Shown: positions 47,686 through 60,946 of the stretch, piece after piece | Layout: every line of letters begins with the position of its first letter | Numbering within the stretch: position 1 is the stretch's first letter | Source of the DNA: Haliclystus octoradiatus | Lineage: Eukaryota > Cnidaria > Staurozoa > Stauromedusae > Haliclystidae | Direction of reading: 5' to 3' | NCBI GenBank assembly: GCA_916610825.1 | Contig: OU744452.1 | Coordinates: 16,207,103-16,271,102 of the forward strand | Length of the DNA stretch: 64,000 nucleotides | Notes under the pieces: model-generated | What the model was told of the DNA's origin: nothing | The model's input: the letters and a program-made list of their open reading frames with translations, nothing else | The model's database searches: none | Position numbers and translations under genes: made by a program

Positions 47686-50600
47686 CTATTTTTTTCCTTT
47701 TTTCATGAAGTTTTTGAAACTTTTTTGTTTTTTCACTTTTTTGGGTGATTTTCCAGAAGGTAATTCATCAGCATTTGATCCATTTTCACTTCCAATCCCT
47801 GTGGCAGTCGATGGAGTTGCCATGGTATCAACAGGTGAATTGGGTACACCTTCACCTTCAACGACTACAAAATCGTCACCGTTCGACGCTCCGTTAACAA
47901 AAACGTGACTATCATCTGTCACGACTTCTTTACCATCAATAACTTCAACTGTTTTATGTGAAACCAATTTGATAACGTTTGTCTTTGTCGTTGATTGACC
48001 ATCTTGCGTTGACGTTTTTTCAGTTGTTTCCGTTACAACTGTTGTTGTTTCTGGTGCTTTCTTTGGTGTCTCCGTGACTACATCTGTTACACGTGTACTT
48101 GGTGCAATACGTTCTTCTTGATCGACTACATCTGATGGTTCAGCGTCTTTAATACCATTTTGGACAGGTGCTTCATGCTTGACTTTTGCTTCCATTTTTG
48201 GAGGCTGAGTGTGTAAAACAAAACAACACTCAAAATGTGACCTTTTCTAAATCATCCTGTCTAACGTCTAACTATCCGGTCTATCCCCACTTTAAAATCA
48301 CTGTATCTTCATAATTTATAGCTTTCCAAATATAATACTGTACATTACAAGCATAATCTTTATTCAAAAGTTAAAATATATATTGAATCAATATGCATTA
48401 TAATTTTGTTACGACGTAATTAGATTCTCAACAAATGTTGTAAACTTTGTAACAACCTTGGTGGTGTTTGTTTGAAAACCAGCCCTTGCTGGAGTGGCCA
48501 CTATAGACAGGTGACTGTTGCATACAGGGTCAATCCAACAGATTATTACACTTACTCTAGATTATAAACTTGTAACCTTTACAAGACTGGATTAAATAGA
48601 ATATTGTCATAAATGAGGCAATTTAACAACCATCATAATCCTAATCACTTTTCAGAAAACCTGATAAATATTTTCCCTCAAGGAATCGACTGATAATGGT
48701 CTACGGTTGAATAATTTCCAAAGATTTATTTTCCATATTCTATTGAATCACCTATATATAAAGGTCACCTGTCTATAGTGGTCAATTTATCTACTTTTCG
48801 TAGCTAGCTGTAGGTTTCACTGCAACATTATATAAGAACATTTAGAGGAATTCGATTGTTCAAAATTGAAATTAAAATATTGAACTCCAAGTAAATAAGC
48901 ATTTTGGATTTTCAATAAAGTTTGATGATGATGATGAGATTGTGTAAAAGCACTTTGTTTAATTTAAGTTTACATTAACAAAAATCTCATAAGTCAAACA
49001 GATTATGTAAAAAAAACTCTCCAAAATATATCTCATGACACAAATAGTTAGAGTACTTACCGGTACTTCCTTTTCTTTTTTATATTGCGTTGCCATAACA
49101 GGACTGTTTAACCATTTTATACGGTTCCTGTATGTGTTGGCACGACTAACTGATGCTGACCGATGAATGGGACTACCACGCTCAATTTCATATAGTAAAT
49201 CAAATGGTGTTTTAAGTGATTGAGTTGTTAACGATGTTGACGTTGGAGGGATTTGACTTTCTGGGATCTTCTTAGTATTACCCTCGCGAATGAAGACGTC
49301 AGGAACGCGATATATATATCCAGTACAATAACCCTGTAAACAAAGTTGAAATTGAATAGATAAAAAGGTGAAGATAAACATACCAGCTGATTATACACTG
49401 AATTTCACACAATGCGTGATCATCAGGCCATTTCCAGGCGTTTAATATCGAACTACAAATAAGATATCCATGTTGCTGGGTTTAATGTGGGTCAAGTACA
49501 ACGTCCGACCATAGGTTCAGCCTTCTGGAATCCTAGAGGCATTTCAACATATTCTTCTGATTTGTTTTGTTGAAGTTTGACCAATAAATCATGAAATTAT
49601 CAATTTTCTTCTTAACTTTTTCTAGCCATCTGGAATCCTAGAGGCATTTCAACATATTCTTCTGATTTGTTTTGTTGAAGTTTGACCAATAAATCATGAA
49701 TTTATCAATTTTCTTCTGAACTTTTTCTAGCCTTCTGGAATCCTAGAGGAATTTCAACATATTCTTCTGATTTGTTTTGTTGACGATTGACCAATAAAAC
49801 ATAAAATTATCAATTTCCGTCTGAATTTGCGCTAGTTTTCTGGAATCTACGATTCCAGGATTTCTACCGTTATTGGACCATGGCCAAGTTGGATTGGGGA
49901 GATCTCTCACAAGCAATAGCAAGTTAATGACATAAACCCGCAAGGACAGCAAACTGAAACAATACATGTTTTTCGATACAAAGAGAACAAAACGAAAATG
50001 AAACAGCAAGCAGCCATATAAAAACATAGACCACAAACACAGTGATTCTAATGATACCAATGTCCTATATTTTGATTGAGAAAATGTAGATACAGTAAAG
50101 ATATAATGTAAGCTGAAATGGGATAATTACCATGGCATCCATTTTACGCATCATTGCTTCCCATTCCATTTGCATAGTTGTCATGGAAGTCCTCTGTCCC
50201 ATCTTCACCTTTTGGTTTTGTGATGAATCCTTGGCTGTTTCAACCATCTCTTCAGGTAGAGTAATAATGTTATCCAAACCAGCTGGCATCATTTTCACCT
50301 AATAGGTTTGAAATACTTGAATTATTTGAGTCGACCTGACTCATAAAAATCAAAACAAAAATTTTGTACTTTGATTACTTTGTCAAGTTTTTTTCTTCTC
50401 GATAAATGGATAAGTATTTTTCGAGGAATAGGCGTTTGAAAAAGTGACATTTACAAATCATAGGATAGACATTATGACGTCACTTAACTTTGAATCTCCG
50501 TTTTGCAAGATCTGTAGCTGTCACTTATTCAAATATCTAATTTCTTAAAAACTCAAAACTAGGGCCTATTTATCTATTTGCCATTCAACAAAGACTGATT

Positions 50601-53600
50601 AGGCTAACAAAATGTATCGAGGTTTAAATTAAAATTGTCCAAGAAGCAGAGCAAAGAAGGACAATTAAAAAGAAAGATGATTTTCTCTTTTAGAAATTTC
50701 TTTCCGGCATCGAATCACTGGTGCTCGCCAAACGATGTGAAAATGTTGGCCTCATTTTGTCGGGGCTTTACCGTAAACAAGGAAATTGCAGTTATTTTTC
50801 AGTATACACAAGAAACATATTGCGTGTCATATTGGACTACTGTGTCAAAACAGAGTCGGATTGTCATCCAATTGGAGGTTATTAACTGAAGCACATCAAT
50901 GCGAATTATATGTTTATATTTAAATCGTAATACCTGTGTCTCGCATGCTTGAACCGTGAGATACAGCAACTGAAATACCTCTTCAACCGAATCACCAGCA
51001 ACAAGTACGCCATGATTTCGCATCATTAAAACCTGAAAATTGAATAAGAAAAAGTAAATAATTATTAATTCTCTCCTAGGATCAAAAAACTTTGTTGAAG
51101 TAATAGCCGAAGAAAGTTGCCCGTATTTTTGTTATGTAACTAACTTCCATTAAATGTCTCAAATATCTGTAAAATACTCATACAATTATCTGAGGATCAT
51201 TTACATTGTAGTAAAACAAGCATGCTGCTGTATTGATAAATTAACAGATTAGCGAAGTGAATTAGGTGGTGGTGTCAACTGCTTTCCAAGACTCCAAGCA
51301 AAACCTACTAATCCTAATCCTAATCCTAATCCAAGCCCAATCCTAATCTTGTTTGAACATCACCTATCACTCGATTGAACTTCACAGCATATAGCAAAGC
51401 CTTTATTCACCTTACATGGATGCTATATGATGCAGAACATTCCTGAAATTGGCTCAATATTTAATGAATATGGTAATGAAAGTTGAGAAAGTCGGTGATT
51501 CGATGAGTTGACTTTTGTCCCCCACCTCCGTAACTTTGACTGCATTTTTGGGGGGGTAATGACTGCGCGTGGTAAAAATACAAGTAGTAGATGAACGAAT
51601 AACAAATAGAAAATGTTTGTCTAACTGAAGAAGCAATTTGTTTCTTCTCGACATCAAAAAACCCACGGCTCTTTATAAATTGAAATTTGAGTGTCACAAT
51701 TAGATTTTCAAAACAATTTTTGATCAATTCAAAGAAAAACTTATAACCAACATACTTTTCTGGGATTATCGTGATACCTTATCCTCAGGTGACAATTAAC
51801 AATCAGATAAGCTATATAAAGAATGTTGAATAGGCTATATTAGAATGCTATGAAAATAAGTAATTCTTGCGAGAGTAATAAAATCATGACCAACTGCGGG
51901 CCTATTGCATATTTCATAATGTTTTATAGCTGTTGTACCTTACTATCTTTTGTGAAGCATGTTTTGACGTCTTCCATTTCTTCTGGTGTAACAAATAATC
52001 CATGAAAATCCATATACGAAATTTTCCCAAGCTGACAAAGACAAACACAAACCAAAGTAAATCAACATTTTTTACCTGCATAACATGTGTTATGCAAAAT
52101 GTAGCAAATTCCTTCTTACTTAGGATACCAATCATTCACTGCGGTTTAAAGTTAACGGTCGTAAACAATTAATTATAATACCGGTATAATTGATGACAAA
52201 AAGTTGATGTGAATCCGCAAAGAGAGTTTATATGTCATATTAAATCTGCTTGTGCACATTTGATGTGTAGAATGTGCCAAACAAAGCACTGACTAGGATT
52301 AACTATTGATTATCCAAAACTACAATAAAAAAACTGATTAATCAATTCAATTATCTTCAAATCAATTAGTGCACATCTCATTTCCATCAATCTGCACATG
52401 GTGTACCTTCAGGGTGGGTGGGACACCACCCAATTTAATGTTTTCAAATCGCAATTTAAAATAGACTAAATATTATAAAATAGAACACGTGAAATTTTCA
52501 TTTAAACCCTAATATCGAAACGCTGTCAATAAAGCGTAACACAGACACTTTTGAATTTGTGATTTGACATGAATACAAATATCATGCTTCGGCTATGTCG
52601 AGCGGTAACCAGGGTAAACAATAACATTGCTTCGAATCATGGTTCGAAGATTCAAGCTATTCTCATATTGATACAATGCTTGTGATATTTACGACCACAT
52701 TATATTTGTGATAATTTAAGAACATAATTTACATAATATTTGTCGTCAGACATGAACGGGAAGGTTTGTTGAAATTATCTACAGAATATTGTAAATAAAG
52801 TATTAGAAGATTTTAGTTATATGAACACTCCGGCTGCTAAGAGGCACTTTAGTTAAAGGCTTCAAAAATCCTTTGCTGTGGCAGCTCTTGATTTTCTATC
52901 GCCATCCCCGTGCCTCTTCATGCAGCACCTGTATTTACGTAAGCCGTATTGCACCCATAGAAAGCGTAAAATATTTGCTTAATATTACAATTCTAAGTAA
53001 AGAGTAATTCAGGACTCAGTAGAAGGGGCACATACGTGTATAGTACAGTGATTGATGGGTATGTTCTTATCTCATAACCAGTTACTGTAAACATATACTA
53101 TATATACATACAAATAGTGATTCTTGGTTAATTCTAAGCAAACCACATTTCATACTAGCAACCTGAAAAAAGGAATAAAAATAATTTGAATCCATGATTT
53201 AACATGACAATTTTAGCATTATGACAATTCATGCAAAAACATATATTTTCAAGATTTGTAAGGCCTAGGTTATACGTCGTACTTTTGAGAGGCGAACCAC
53301 AATGGTAAGACGCACCTGAAAGTACAGCGTATAATCTGGCAAAGTACGGTGACTAAATCCAAAATCGAACACGGTTGATTAAGGCGTATCTAACTGAAAA
53401 TTCGCCTTAAAACAACAGTTGAAATATGAGCGTAATGTTTCATAAATGATCACACATAAAGGGGGAGATTTCTGTTTTAATTTCCTATTTTGTTTCATTT
53501 CAATTCTTAAGGAAAATCCAAGGGATAAAAATCTGCATATATTTTCAAGTAAAATGGATGCTTTTATCCCCCTGAAGAACAATATATTTTAAAAACTAAG

Positions 53601-56600
53601 AGAGAGCTTATTAGATTTAGAATAGGCCTAAAATATACTCTATAGTTTTATTTATATTGATTCTCAGAACAGAGTATCAAAGCTCTTTTTACAAGCAGTA
53701 AAATTCAAGCAAAATTCAACTGGTATGCCACTTTTCTCTACGGATTTTTAAAAATCTGAAAACCAACTGAAAACATACTGAATAGGCTCTGATTTGGGGT
53801 CTTTTTAGTAGCTTTCAAATTTCAATGTGCGTTTCAATAGTTTTTTTCAGTCAGTAGAATGAGAAGAATTTAGATTTCAGTATGGTTTCAGCACTCAGTC
53901 TCATTCCAGTGTGTTTTCAGTTACAATTCAGTATATCCATGATTCATCCCACTTTTGTGTGAAATTTTGGGCTTGGACAACTTGGGATGGAATATCTACG
54001 GTAAGTATATGTAGGAGTACGGTTTATACTGAAGCCAAGACAACTATTTTCATTGAATCTTAAGTGCGGCCTTGGTGTAGTGGCTAGGGTGTTGGACCAC
54101 GGCCCGCAGGGTCTCGGGTTCAATCCCTGTCCGAAGCACTATAGGTTGGCGTCAGGAAGGGCATCCGGCTATTAAACGCACACAAGCTTCAAAATACTAA
54201 CAAATTAACCAACCACCCCGGTGAAAAAAAGCTGTAAGCTTACCCGGTTCGTGGAAAAATGATAAATAAAAAATAAATAAATAAAAAAATAACAAAAAAA
54301 AAAAATCATTGAAACTGCAAAAAGTAATCCCTCATTTATAATTACAGGGGATTGGTTCAACAAAAATCCACTGACAGTACAAAGTTTTTGAGATTATTAC
54401 AGTATTTATAATTTGGGGATATGAAAGATGAACTGTTTACTGTTGAGTTGCATTTTTATACAACATAAATACTGGCATATATATGTCTGTCAGCTTTATA
54501 AAAATTTTAACGAGTACAGCGTGTATTAGATAGTGGGATATTTAGTGATGTTTCAATAGCATTATAGATGGTCACATTTACTTGTGAACGGTTAAACGAT
54601 ATCAATATCTGCTACAAGTACTGGAATTGAAGTGAAAAGTAAATCCAAAAAGTTACCCAAACGTGTTGGCTCATTAATGAGTTTTTTGAAATTGTTTCTA
54701 ATAACACTATTCAAAAATAAATTGTGGTATTGGTCACCATATCTCTTTGGTATAGTCTCATCAATGGAGGGAAAATTAAAATCTCCAAAAATAAAACAAA
54801 GGAAATAACAACCTGAGGAAATAATAACAATAATGTATTGATCTGAGACGGACTAGAAGTAGTCGAAAGTGGATTGTAAACACGTACTAATCGTTGATGC
54901 TCTCTTGATGATAATTGAATATCTATTATAGCTATATTTGAAAAGTTTGAGGCTAACTCAGGAACTGTATACTTAAACGCCTGTCTTGAAACAATGACAA
55001 CACCACCTCCGATTCCATTCCATTCTTTTTACCGATTAACCGGCCGATTATTATAAATAACCTGTAAATTTTGTGATCGGCTCATCTCTAATAATAAATC
55101 GTCTGAATCTTTACTGGCCTTCTTGAACCTTTGTGTGTTTATTTATTGATTTACCAAACAGTAGATTAGTTTATCATATACAAAGACTGCAATCGAAACG
55201 TTGACTCATTTTGTGGAATTGTATTTCCTATATTCTTAATGCTGCCATCGAATTATATGTTCCAAAATTGACCAATAGCTCGAGAAAGTCGAAGTACCCT
55301 AAACCAATCCGTAACTTAAATGCAAAAACACCGATGTGCTTATAGATCAAGTTAACCATTCTGGTACAGCAAAACAGTAATAACATTATCTCAAGAATAT
55401 GATACCGCTGTAAAGAGTTTAATGTAGAACGTGAACAATCACCCTTGGAGGATGTCTCTCTTACAAGATTCTATTTGTTTGTAAATTCAAAGTTACATCA
55501 ACAGTCTTTGATACCTACTATACACAACGCTGAAGGTGAGCTGAAAATTGAAGACTCCGACAAATCTGCTATACTTATGTACTATTTCATCACAGTTTTT
55601 AGCAAGGACGATGGGAACACCCCTGAATTTGGAAGCTAAGGGCAGCCAGAGCACAACCTCAATTTTATTCAATTTTCTACATCAAATGTATTGAAAGCAT
55701 CAAGATGCCTTCCTAATAAAACATTCGGCACTCTTTTTGAAGTCAATAGACAAGAAATAGTGTCGCCTTTATCTCTATTAACTGGTCAATTACCCTCAAT
55801 TATAGCCATAAGTAGTTGTTTGCTTATAACAACTTCAGTAAGGCATTTGACACAGTTTGACAACAGAAATATTAATCAAGTTGAAGACTTATGGTATATA
55901 TTTTGTACTATTGGCATGGATTTCTTCTTTTTTAATTGGCAGAACTCAATCTGTATCAGTTGGAAATTGTTTGTCATCATCATCATTGTATGTTGTCAGG
56001 GTTCTGTTCTAGGGCAATTATTATTTATTTTATTTATTAATGACATTGTGCATTGTATCGAAGGCGAAATTTGTAAAATTATCTTGTTTGCAAACGATGT
56101 CAAATTTTATTTCTCCCGTGGCAATACAACTTCAACCGATTTGACAAAGACATTAGTGAATCTTTAAGAATTGTCTCAAACGTGGCAGCTACGGATAGCT
56201 TTTGAAAAATGTTCAGTTTTAACTACTAATAAGCATAATGTAGACGATGTTGGATACACTTTGGGTGGTCACACCCTGCAATTTGCCGGAAGAATCCAAG
56301 ATCTTGGGATAATTATAAAGTGAGACTCAAAACCCTCATCTCATTGCTCGATGATATATGATGTTCTTGGAACCCTTGTCTATTCTACAAACTTGGCTTT
56401 CAAAGGTTATAGTGACCGGTTAAAGCTTCTGAACATCGAACCGCTAGAGCTAAAAGACGGCTAAAGATAGATTTAATTATGATGTATAGAATAACGCATA
56501 ATTTAGTTGATTTATCTCTTTCCTCTCTTAATTGTAAATTTATTGCAAATAAATATTCAATGAGTGGTCATTCCCAACGACTTTATTCGATGCAAACGTG

Positions 56601-59600
56601 CCGGTTAAGCAGCACAATTAATTTACTTAGTCAGAGTGATACCTACATTTTACCTGAGTCTGTGGTAAGTTCAAAAACCCTGCAAAGTTTCAAGAAATCC
56701 CTCGTGGAGATGGACTAGTCGGAATATTTTGATATTGTAAAATATTTTCTTAACTATTCTATATTCATCAACTTTCCTTTAATATCATTTTTATGTTAAT
56801 CTCACTTTTGTTATCTCGTAAGGCTGTATGTAAGTGGAATTATCTGTGAATTTAATCCCCTGTATTTGCCTGTTATATTTTATATGACGAATAAATCAAA
56901 TCAAATCAAAATCAAAGAGAAAATTTAAGGTATTGATGTATTTCATTGAATTTATATTGATTTGATTTATTATCAAGATTGCTTCGATTTAAAACTATGT
57001 GTTGAGCAATAAATTAGCCGACTTCATCAGAGTTAGATCCGGATATGTAACTGTAAATTGCCAAATTGGAAGCAAGTTAAGGTGCGGTATCCGCAGTTGA
57101 ATCCGCTACATGAAGTTTTGCCTTGTATGTTCAAATTGTACACTGACTGTTTTGATTAAGTAATTAGATGTATTTCCATAGAAATTATTGTTTAGATCAA
57201 TTGTTAAATGTGTTCAATAAATAGATAAATAAAACATGACATCATAGTTATTTAGTTAAAAATAGAGCACTGTGTGAAGTTGTATAATTAAAAAATGCCG
57301 ATGTAAACTATGTAAATTGTATACTTATAGAAAATGATGTAAATGTATATTAATGTTTTGATGAGACCATCAAATGTAAGTAATTATAGATTATTAATGC
57401 TTAATAATGTAGTAAATTAGTATAAATAACACGCTGTTTCCTATTATTATTCAGTATGGGAATAACGTTCAAAACCACTCAGACTTAGACAATTATAATC
57501 AACATTACAGTAACTTGGTATTATTTCAATTGTGGGAATTATATGTACTAATAATGGATATGGATTGTGTTTGTTTGAGTCTTAACTGTATTTGACTCTG
57601 CCCGTACTCATTAGAAAATAAAGAAAAGTCGTAACGACGAAACACTGACCAGAAGTCATCATTAGAATACTTTCCGAGTGTAGCGATAAAACGTCTCAAC
57701 ATTTCTCTTGTCTGTCTTAGATCAAACACAAAAAGTTGAAGACAATTGTCTCTATATACAGTATTCACCATTTGTGTAGACACGAATTAAAAGAAACTCT
57801 CTTACTTCCACTCTTAGAAAGCAAACGCCACAATATTCCTTTGCCATTTCTTCCCTCTTTGCAGACTGGAGGCATTTCAAGGAAGATTTGCAGACTGACT
57901 AGTCGTCAGAGGGGATGTTACACCCTCAATACCCTCATACCAGGAACAGCCCTGACCCTAAGCTTATGTTATAATTTTAATCTGGAAATGACACAAGTTG
58001 ATCTAAAACTGAGAGGGTACACACTGGGTAGACAAGGAAGGATTTTTCAACTGGAGAACTATTACGTATGGTAGTATATAAAGATTTCGCACGTAGTTGC
58101 AAAATTCTGCCTGAATTAACAAAACGGACACAACAAATTGAATATCATTTAGCAGCATATCATTACCTATTTCACAGCAGCGATAGCGATAGTTTTTCAT
58201 CGTTGTTATTGTTAAAATGAGGAATCTCCTAAATAGGCTAATTAATTGATGCGGTTTACGAAGCCGTCCTAAAATTTACACTATCGCGCTGTGGGTGTGA
58301 GTTTGTTTCGATAAAACTACCCAATTAATTGAAAAACGTAGGCCAAACTATTCGAGGTTGAATGTACAATTTAGTTTGAAAACGTGCTGACCGTATAACC
58401 CCGAGTAGCTTTCAAAGCAATGAATTAAACATCGAATATCAAAATGTCAATTGTCTAGAAACAATAAGTGTTGTTTACTTTTTGACAGAAAGACTTCGAG
58501 AGAGTGTCATCAAGTCCTTAGACAAGTCATTAATTTGAATACAGACACGATGGTTTAGAACGCCTTCACCAACCATAACAAAACAAAAACGAATGAATAT
58601 TTTCAAGAAAATGAAATTATAAATAACTGGGCTATCACTTACAGCTTGAATGGCAGGGTAATGAATGTGTGCTATACATTTGACGTCTGGTCTTTCTTGA
58701 TAAACAGCAGCGTGGATATAAAAACCAGCAGTATTAACATCAAGACATGTACTACCGTGATCAAGTACATTTGCATTTAAATCCATCGCGGTAAGTGATG
58801 AAGCAGTTACTTCACCGTCTAATAAACCCAAAGGCTTGATAAGAAAACCATTGTCAGCTCCCGGGATACGAACCTTTTGGAAAAAAAGGAATTAAACAAA
58901 TAATATTTTCACGTGTCGGCACGTAGTATGAAAAGGCAACATATCAGATGAAATCAATAAGATAAGAGAAATCACAAATATTTTATTGAATCGTTCTACT
59001 ACAATTGCATGAATATTGGATAAAGCTGCACACAAAATTTCCATAATCCGCTTCTACAGTAGTTGTTATCTAAAGGCTATGTTGGAGATTTTCTAAACTT
59101 AAATTTGCGGCAAACGAGAGCACCTGGTCAAAATGATGGTAGGGCGGACGTTTAGATCCATTTCAAGCCCTAAAATACTTTACTTTACGATGAAAATTTA
59201 ACAATAAATTAATACTAACCGTTATATGGTTGTAAATAAGAAAACCCCAATCATGATAATCGACGACCCGATAAAGCGAAGCCAATTTGCAACGAATGTA
59301 TTTTTCTCCTTTTGAATAACGTAGAGATTCATCACCACGCAAATCGTTAATTGGTAAAATACGACCAGAATCTGCGCCTCTATTTAAACCAGGGAACACT
59401 GTTGGTATTAAAAAGTCTTGATATGTTCGTATTGATGCTTTATTTGATCCATTTTTAGTTAATCCACGTGTCATATCCTCAAGGTCTTCGCGTAAAATCT
59501 CATCCTCGAGGACAAGCGAAACACGCCGTCGAGCTTTTAAACCACGCACATCTCTAGAAATTTCTTCAGGACGACGAACAGATCTACCAATGGCGGAATC

Positions 59601-59666
59601 AGAATATCTTCTTGATTTAATGTGAGTCAATTTCTGGCCTTTCAATGCCTCTTCTAAATCTCCCAT
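47686..59666 (-). CDS. Adducin (membrane-skeleton protein)
   Basis: Caps actin filaments and recruits spectrin under the plasma membrane. Eight exons on the minus strand, all phase 0: 59220-59666, 58643-58873, 53112-53162, 51939-52031, 50934-51032, 50131-50298, 49061-49333, 47686-48204; 626 residues. Start ATG at 59666 (GAAAATGGG). The head (residues about 95-310) is the aldolase class II fold: INDLRG, RCKLASLYR, YNHIT, GLLDGEVTASSL, PDVKCIAHIHYPA, MKCGLL, MDFHGLFV, MMRNHGVLVAGDSVEE. Next come EWEAMMRKMD, GYCTGYIYR and KWLNSP, as in vertebrate adducins. The tail is Thr/Glu-rich and ends KKQKSFKNFMKKGKK, the basic MARCKS-related domain with its PKC-site serine. A conserved stretch after KWLNSP that I expect in other adducins was not found (see findings). 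Confidence 0.95.
48480..48830. repeat. Fragments of the CAGTNAAACCTG MITE family in the last adducin intron
   Basis: GGCCACTATAGACAGGTGAC at about 48495 and AAGGTCACCTGTCTATAGTG ... GGTTTCACTG at about 48760-48828 match the family modules at 30766 and 32521 in opposite orientation, so a larger or doubled copy has been disrupted here. Confidence 0.55.
49521..49860. repeat. 105-bp tandem repeat in an adducin intron
   Basis: Units start at 49521, 49626, 49731 and 49836 with CCTTCTGGAATCC or close variants; period exactly 105 bp, about 3.3 copies. On the minus strand each unit has an open stretch of about 31 codons (DSR..L...IDNFMIYWS.FNKTNQKN) closed by TAG. It lies between the exons at 50131 and 49333. 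Confidence 0.85.
51305..51350. repeat. (CTAATC)n microsatellite
   Basis: Runs of AATCCT/CTAATC over about 45 bp in an adducin intron. The hexamer is close to, but not the same as, the (TTAGGG)n telomere unit. Confidence 0.7.
54058..54305 (+). repeat. tRNA-derived SINE family 2, copy 2
   Basis: Nearly complete: head GGCCTTGGTGTAGTGGCTAG (A box), B box GGGTCTCGGGTTCAATCCC, body GTTGGCGTCAGGAAGGGCAT, and an A-rich tail. Flanked by TCATTGAA (54050-54057 and 54306-54313). Lies in the long second intron of adducin. Confidence 0.85.
54640..55085 (-). pseudogene. LINE endonuclease fragment, inverted
   Basis: On the minus strand the translation reads like the apurinic-type endonuclease of non-LTR retrotransposons: GGGVVIVSR, SSREHQRLVRVYNP and GDFNFPSIDE followed by NLFLNSVIRNNFKKLINEP. 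A stop and a frameshift break it. It sits next to the reverse-transcriptase part on the opposite strand. Confidence 0.75.
55440..56905 (+). pseudogene. LINE reverse-transcriptase remnant
   Basis: Plus-strand fragments in order: a linker (FYLFVNSKL...AEGELKIEDSDKSA), the RT block CQGSVLGQLLFILFINDI, then FANDVKFYF, where the catalytic FADD has become FAND. Near 56479-56718 comes the usual C-terminal end (MMYRITHNLVDL ... VVSSKTLQSFKKSL). Stops and frameshifts separate the pieces. The 3' end is AAATCAAATCAAAATCAAAG at about 56895-56925, a short-repeat tail. Inactive. Confidence 0.8.
56930..58470. other. Rest of the second adducin intron
   Basis: No exon found between the LINE and the exon at 58643. 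A less AT-rich stretch at 57600-57980 has short frames on both strands that I do not recognise; it may be another decayed element. Confidence 0.4.
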
Positions 59667-59810
59667 TTTCGGAAATCTCCAAAAAATCAATGTTACAGAC
59701 AGACTACAGACACTCCTTCCAAAATGTATTTCAAAAGTCGAGAAAATACGAATGTTGATTTTTTACGGCAGCTAGACAGATGTCAATCATAAAAGTCATT
59801 TTAACCAATC

Positions 59811-59840
59811 ATCTATGAATAAAATTTGAATAAGCCAATC
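59811..59840 (-). promoter_or_regulatory. Two CCAAT motifs upstream of adducin
   Basis: CCAAT at 59815-59819 and 59835-59839, about 150-175 bases upstream of the adducin ATG. They read on the plus strand (CCAAT boxes work in either orientation). No TATA box is evident. Weak promoter evidence. Confidence 0.3.
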
Positions 59841-60946
59841 AGCATACATTTCTTTTGTTCAAAATTGAACAGCTGGAAAACGCGATTTTTAACGGGGAAT
59901 AACAAATCCAAGAGCCGGACGAAATCTACTGTGCTGAACAATACAATTGTCTAAATCACAGCACGAACAATATATACTGGGGAAAGGGGAACAAAAGGGT
60001 TGTATACTAATAATATAGTTCAACATCTCTATGGTTACGCTCTGAATTCAAAATATTCCCCTTGATACATTCTATGTACATTTTGAGATTCCGTGTTGAA
60101 GATGTACTGCACCTTTGATTTACGCAAAATGAAAATGTTTTCATGTCATGTTTGCACTGCTTTGCTAGTATCCTCTCAACATACTATAGGTCATCCAATT
60201 TCGTGATGTTTTGTTAACAAGTCAATTCTTTTAGACAATCAATTAGCGAGATAATTAATTCGCTCCAGACATTTGCACTTGGATTTCGCTTTATCATTTA
60301 TTCAAACTGCATTTACCCGTCTACAAAACACAAACGCTTTTGATAATATCGTTTTTCTATATAATTGAGGCTCGAAGTTAACGCCTAGTATTGTTTGTTG
60401 GCAAAGGCGTGGACTGTAAAGGGTCATCGGAGATACGCTACGTTTCGGTTGAGAGAGAAAGGGTCAACAGGATATATCATACAATGGTATATCGAGTAAA
60501 TCCGAATACACTATATAAATGCAGTTTACTGTTTCAACTTTAGACTTTAGCAACAATCTATAAACTATCTATCAGACAACAGGGCGAAATTCTGGAATAT
60601 GATAAACACCGAGTTTTCTATTTTCAAAGATTTTATGAAAATGATACATTTGTTGCAGAAATCAAATAAGGAGAGTTTACAGTCAGCAGGGTTAAACCCT
60701 GTGGTTTTCAACTATATATTCCGGACGCGGCATATTTCCGGAATAAATTAAGCGAGGAGGAACAAGAGTTTAATTAGTACATTATGTACAGTACATATTA
60801 CGCCAGTACAATACAATATCTATTTATACATTGCTATGTACGTACGACGTACGTACATACTTACCATTATTTACCTCACGCACAGAAAACCTTCAATAAT
60901 AAGATAGCCCTCTTAAAAAGGAGGTACCTAACACCTAAGATACCTA

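Noticed and set aside
50635-51727. Small open frames around the adducin exon at 50934-51032
   Set aside because: Only 50934-51032 carries adducin sequence; the others are antisense or intronic frames with no support.
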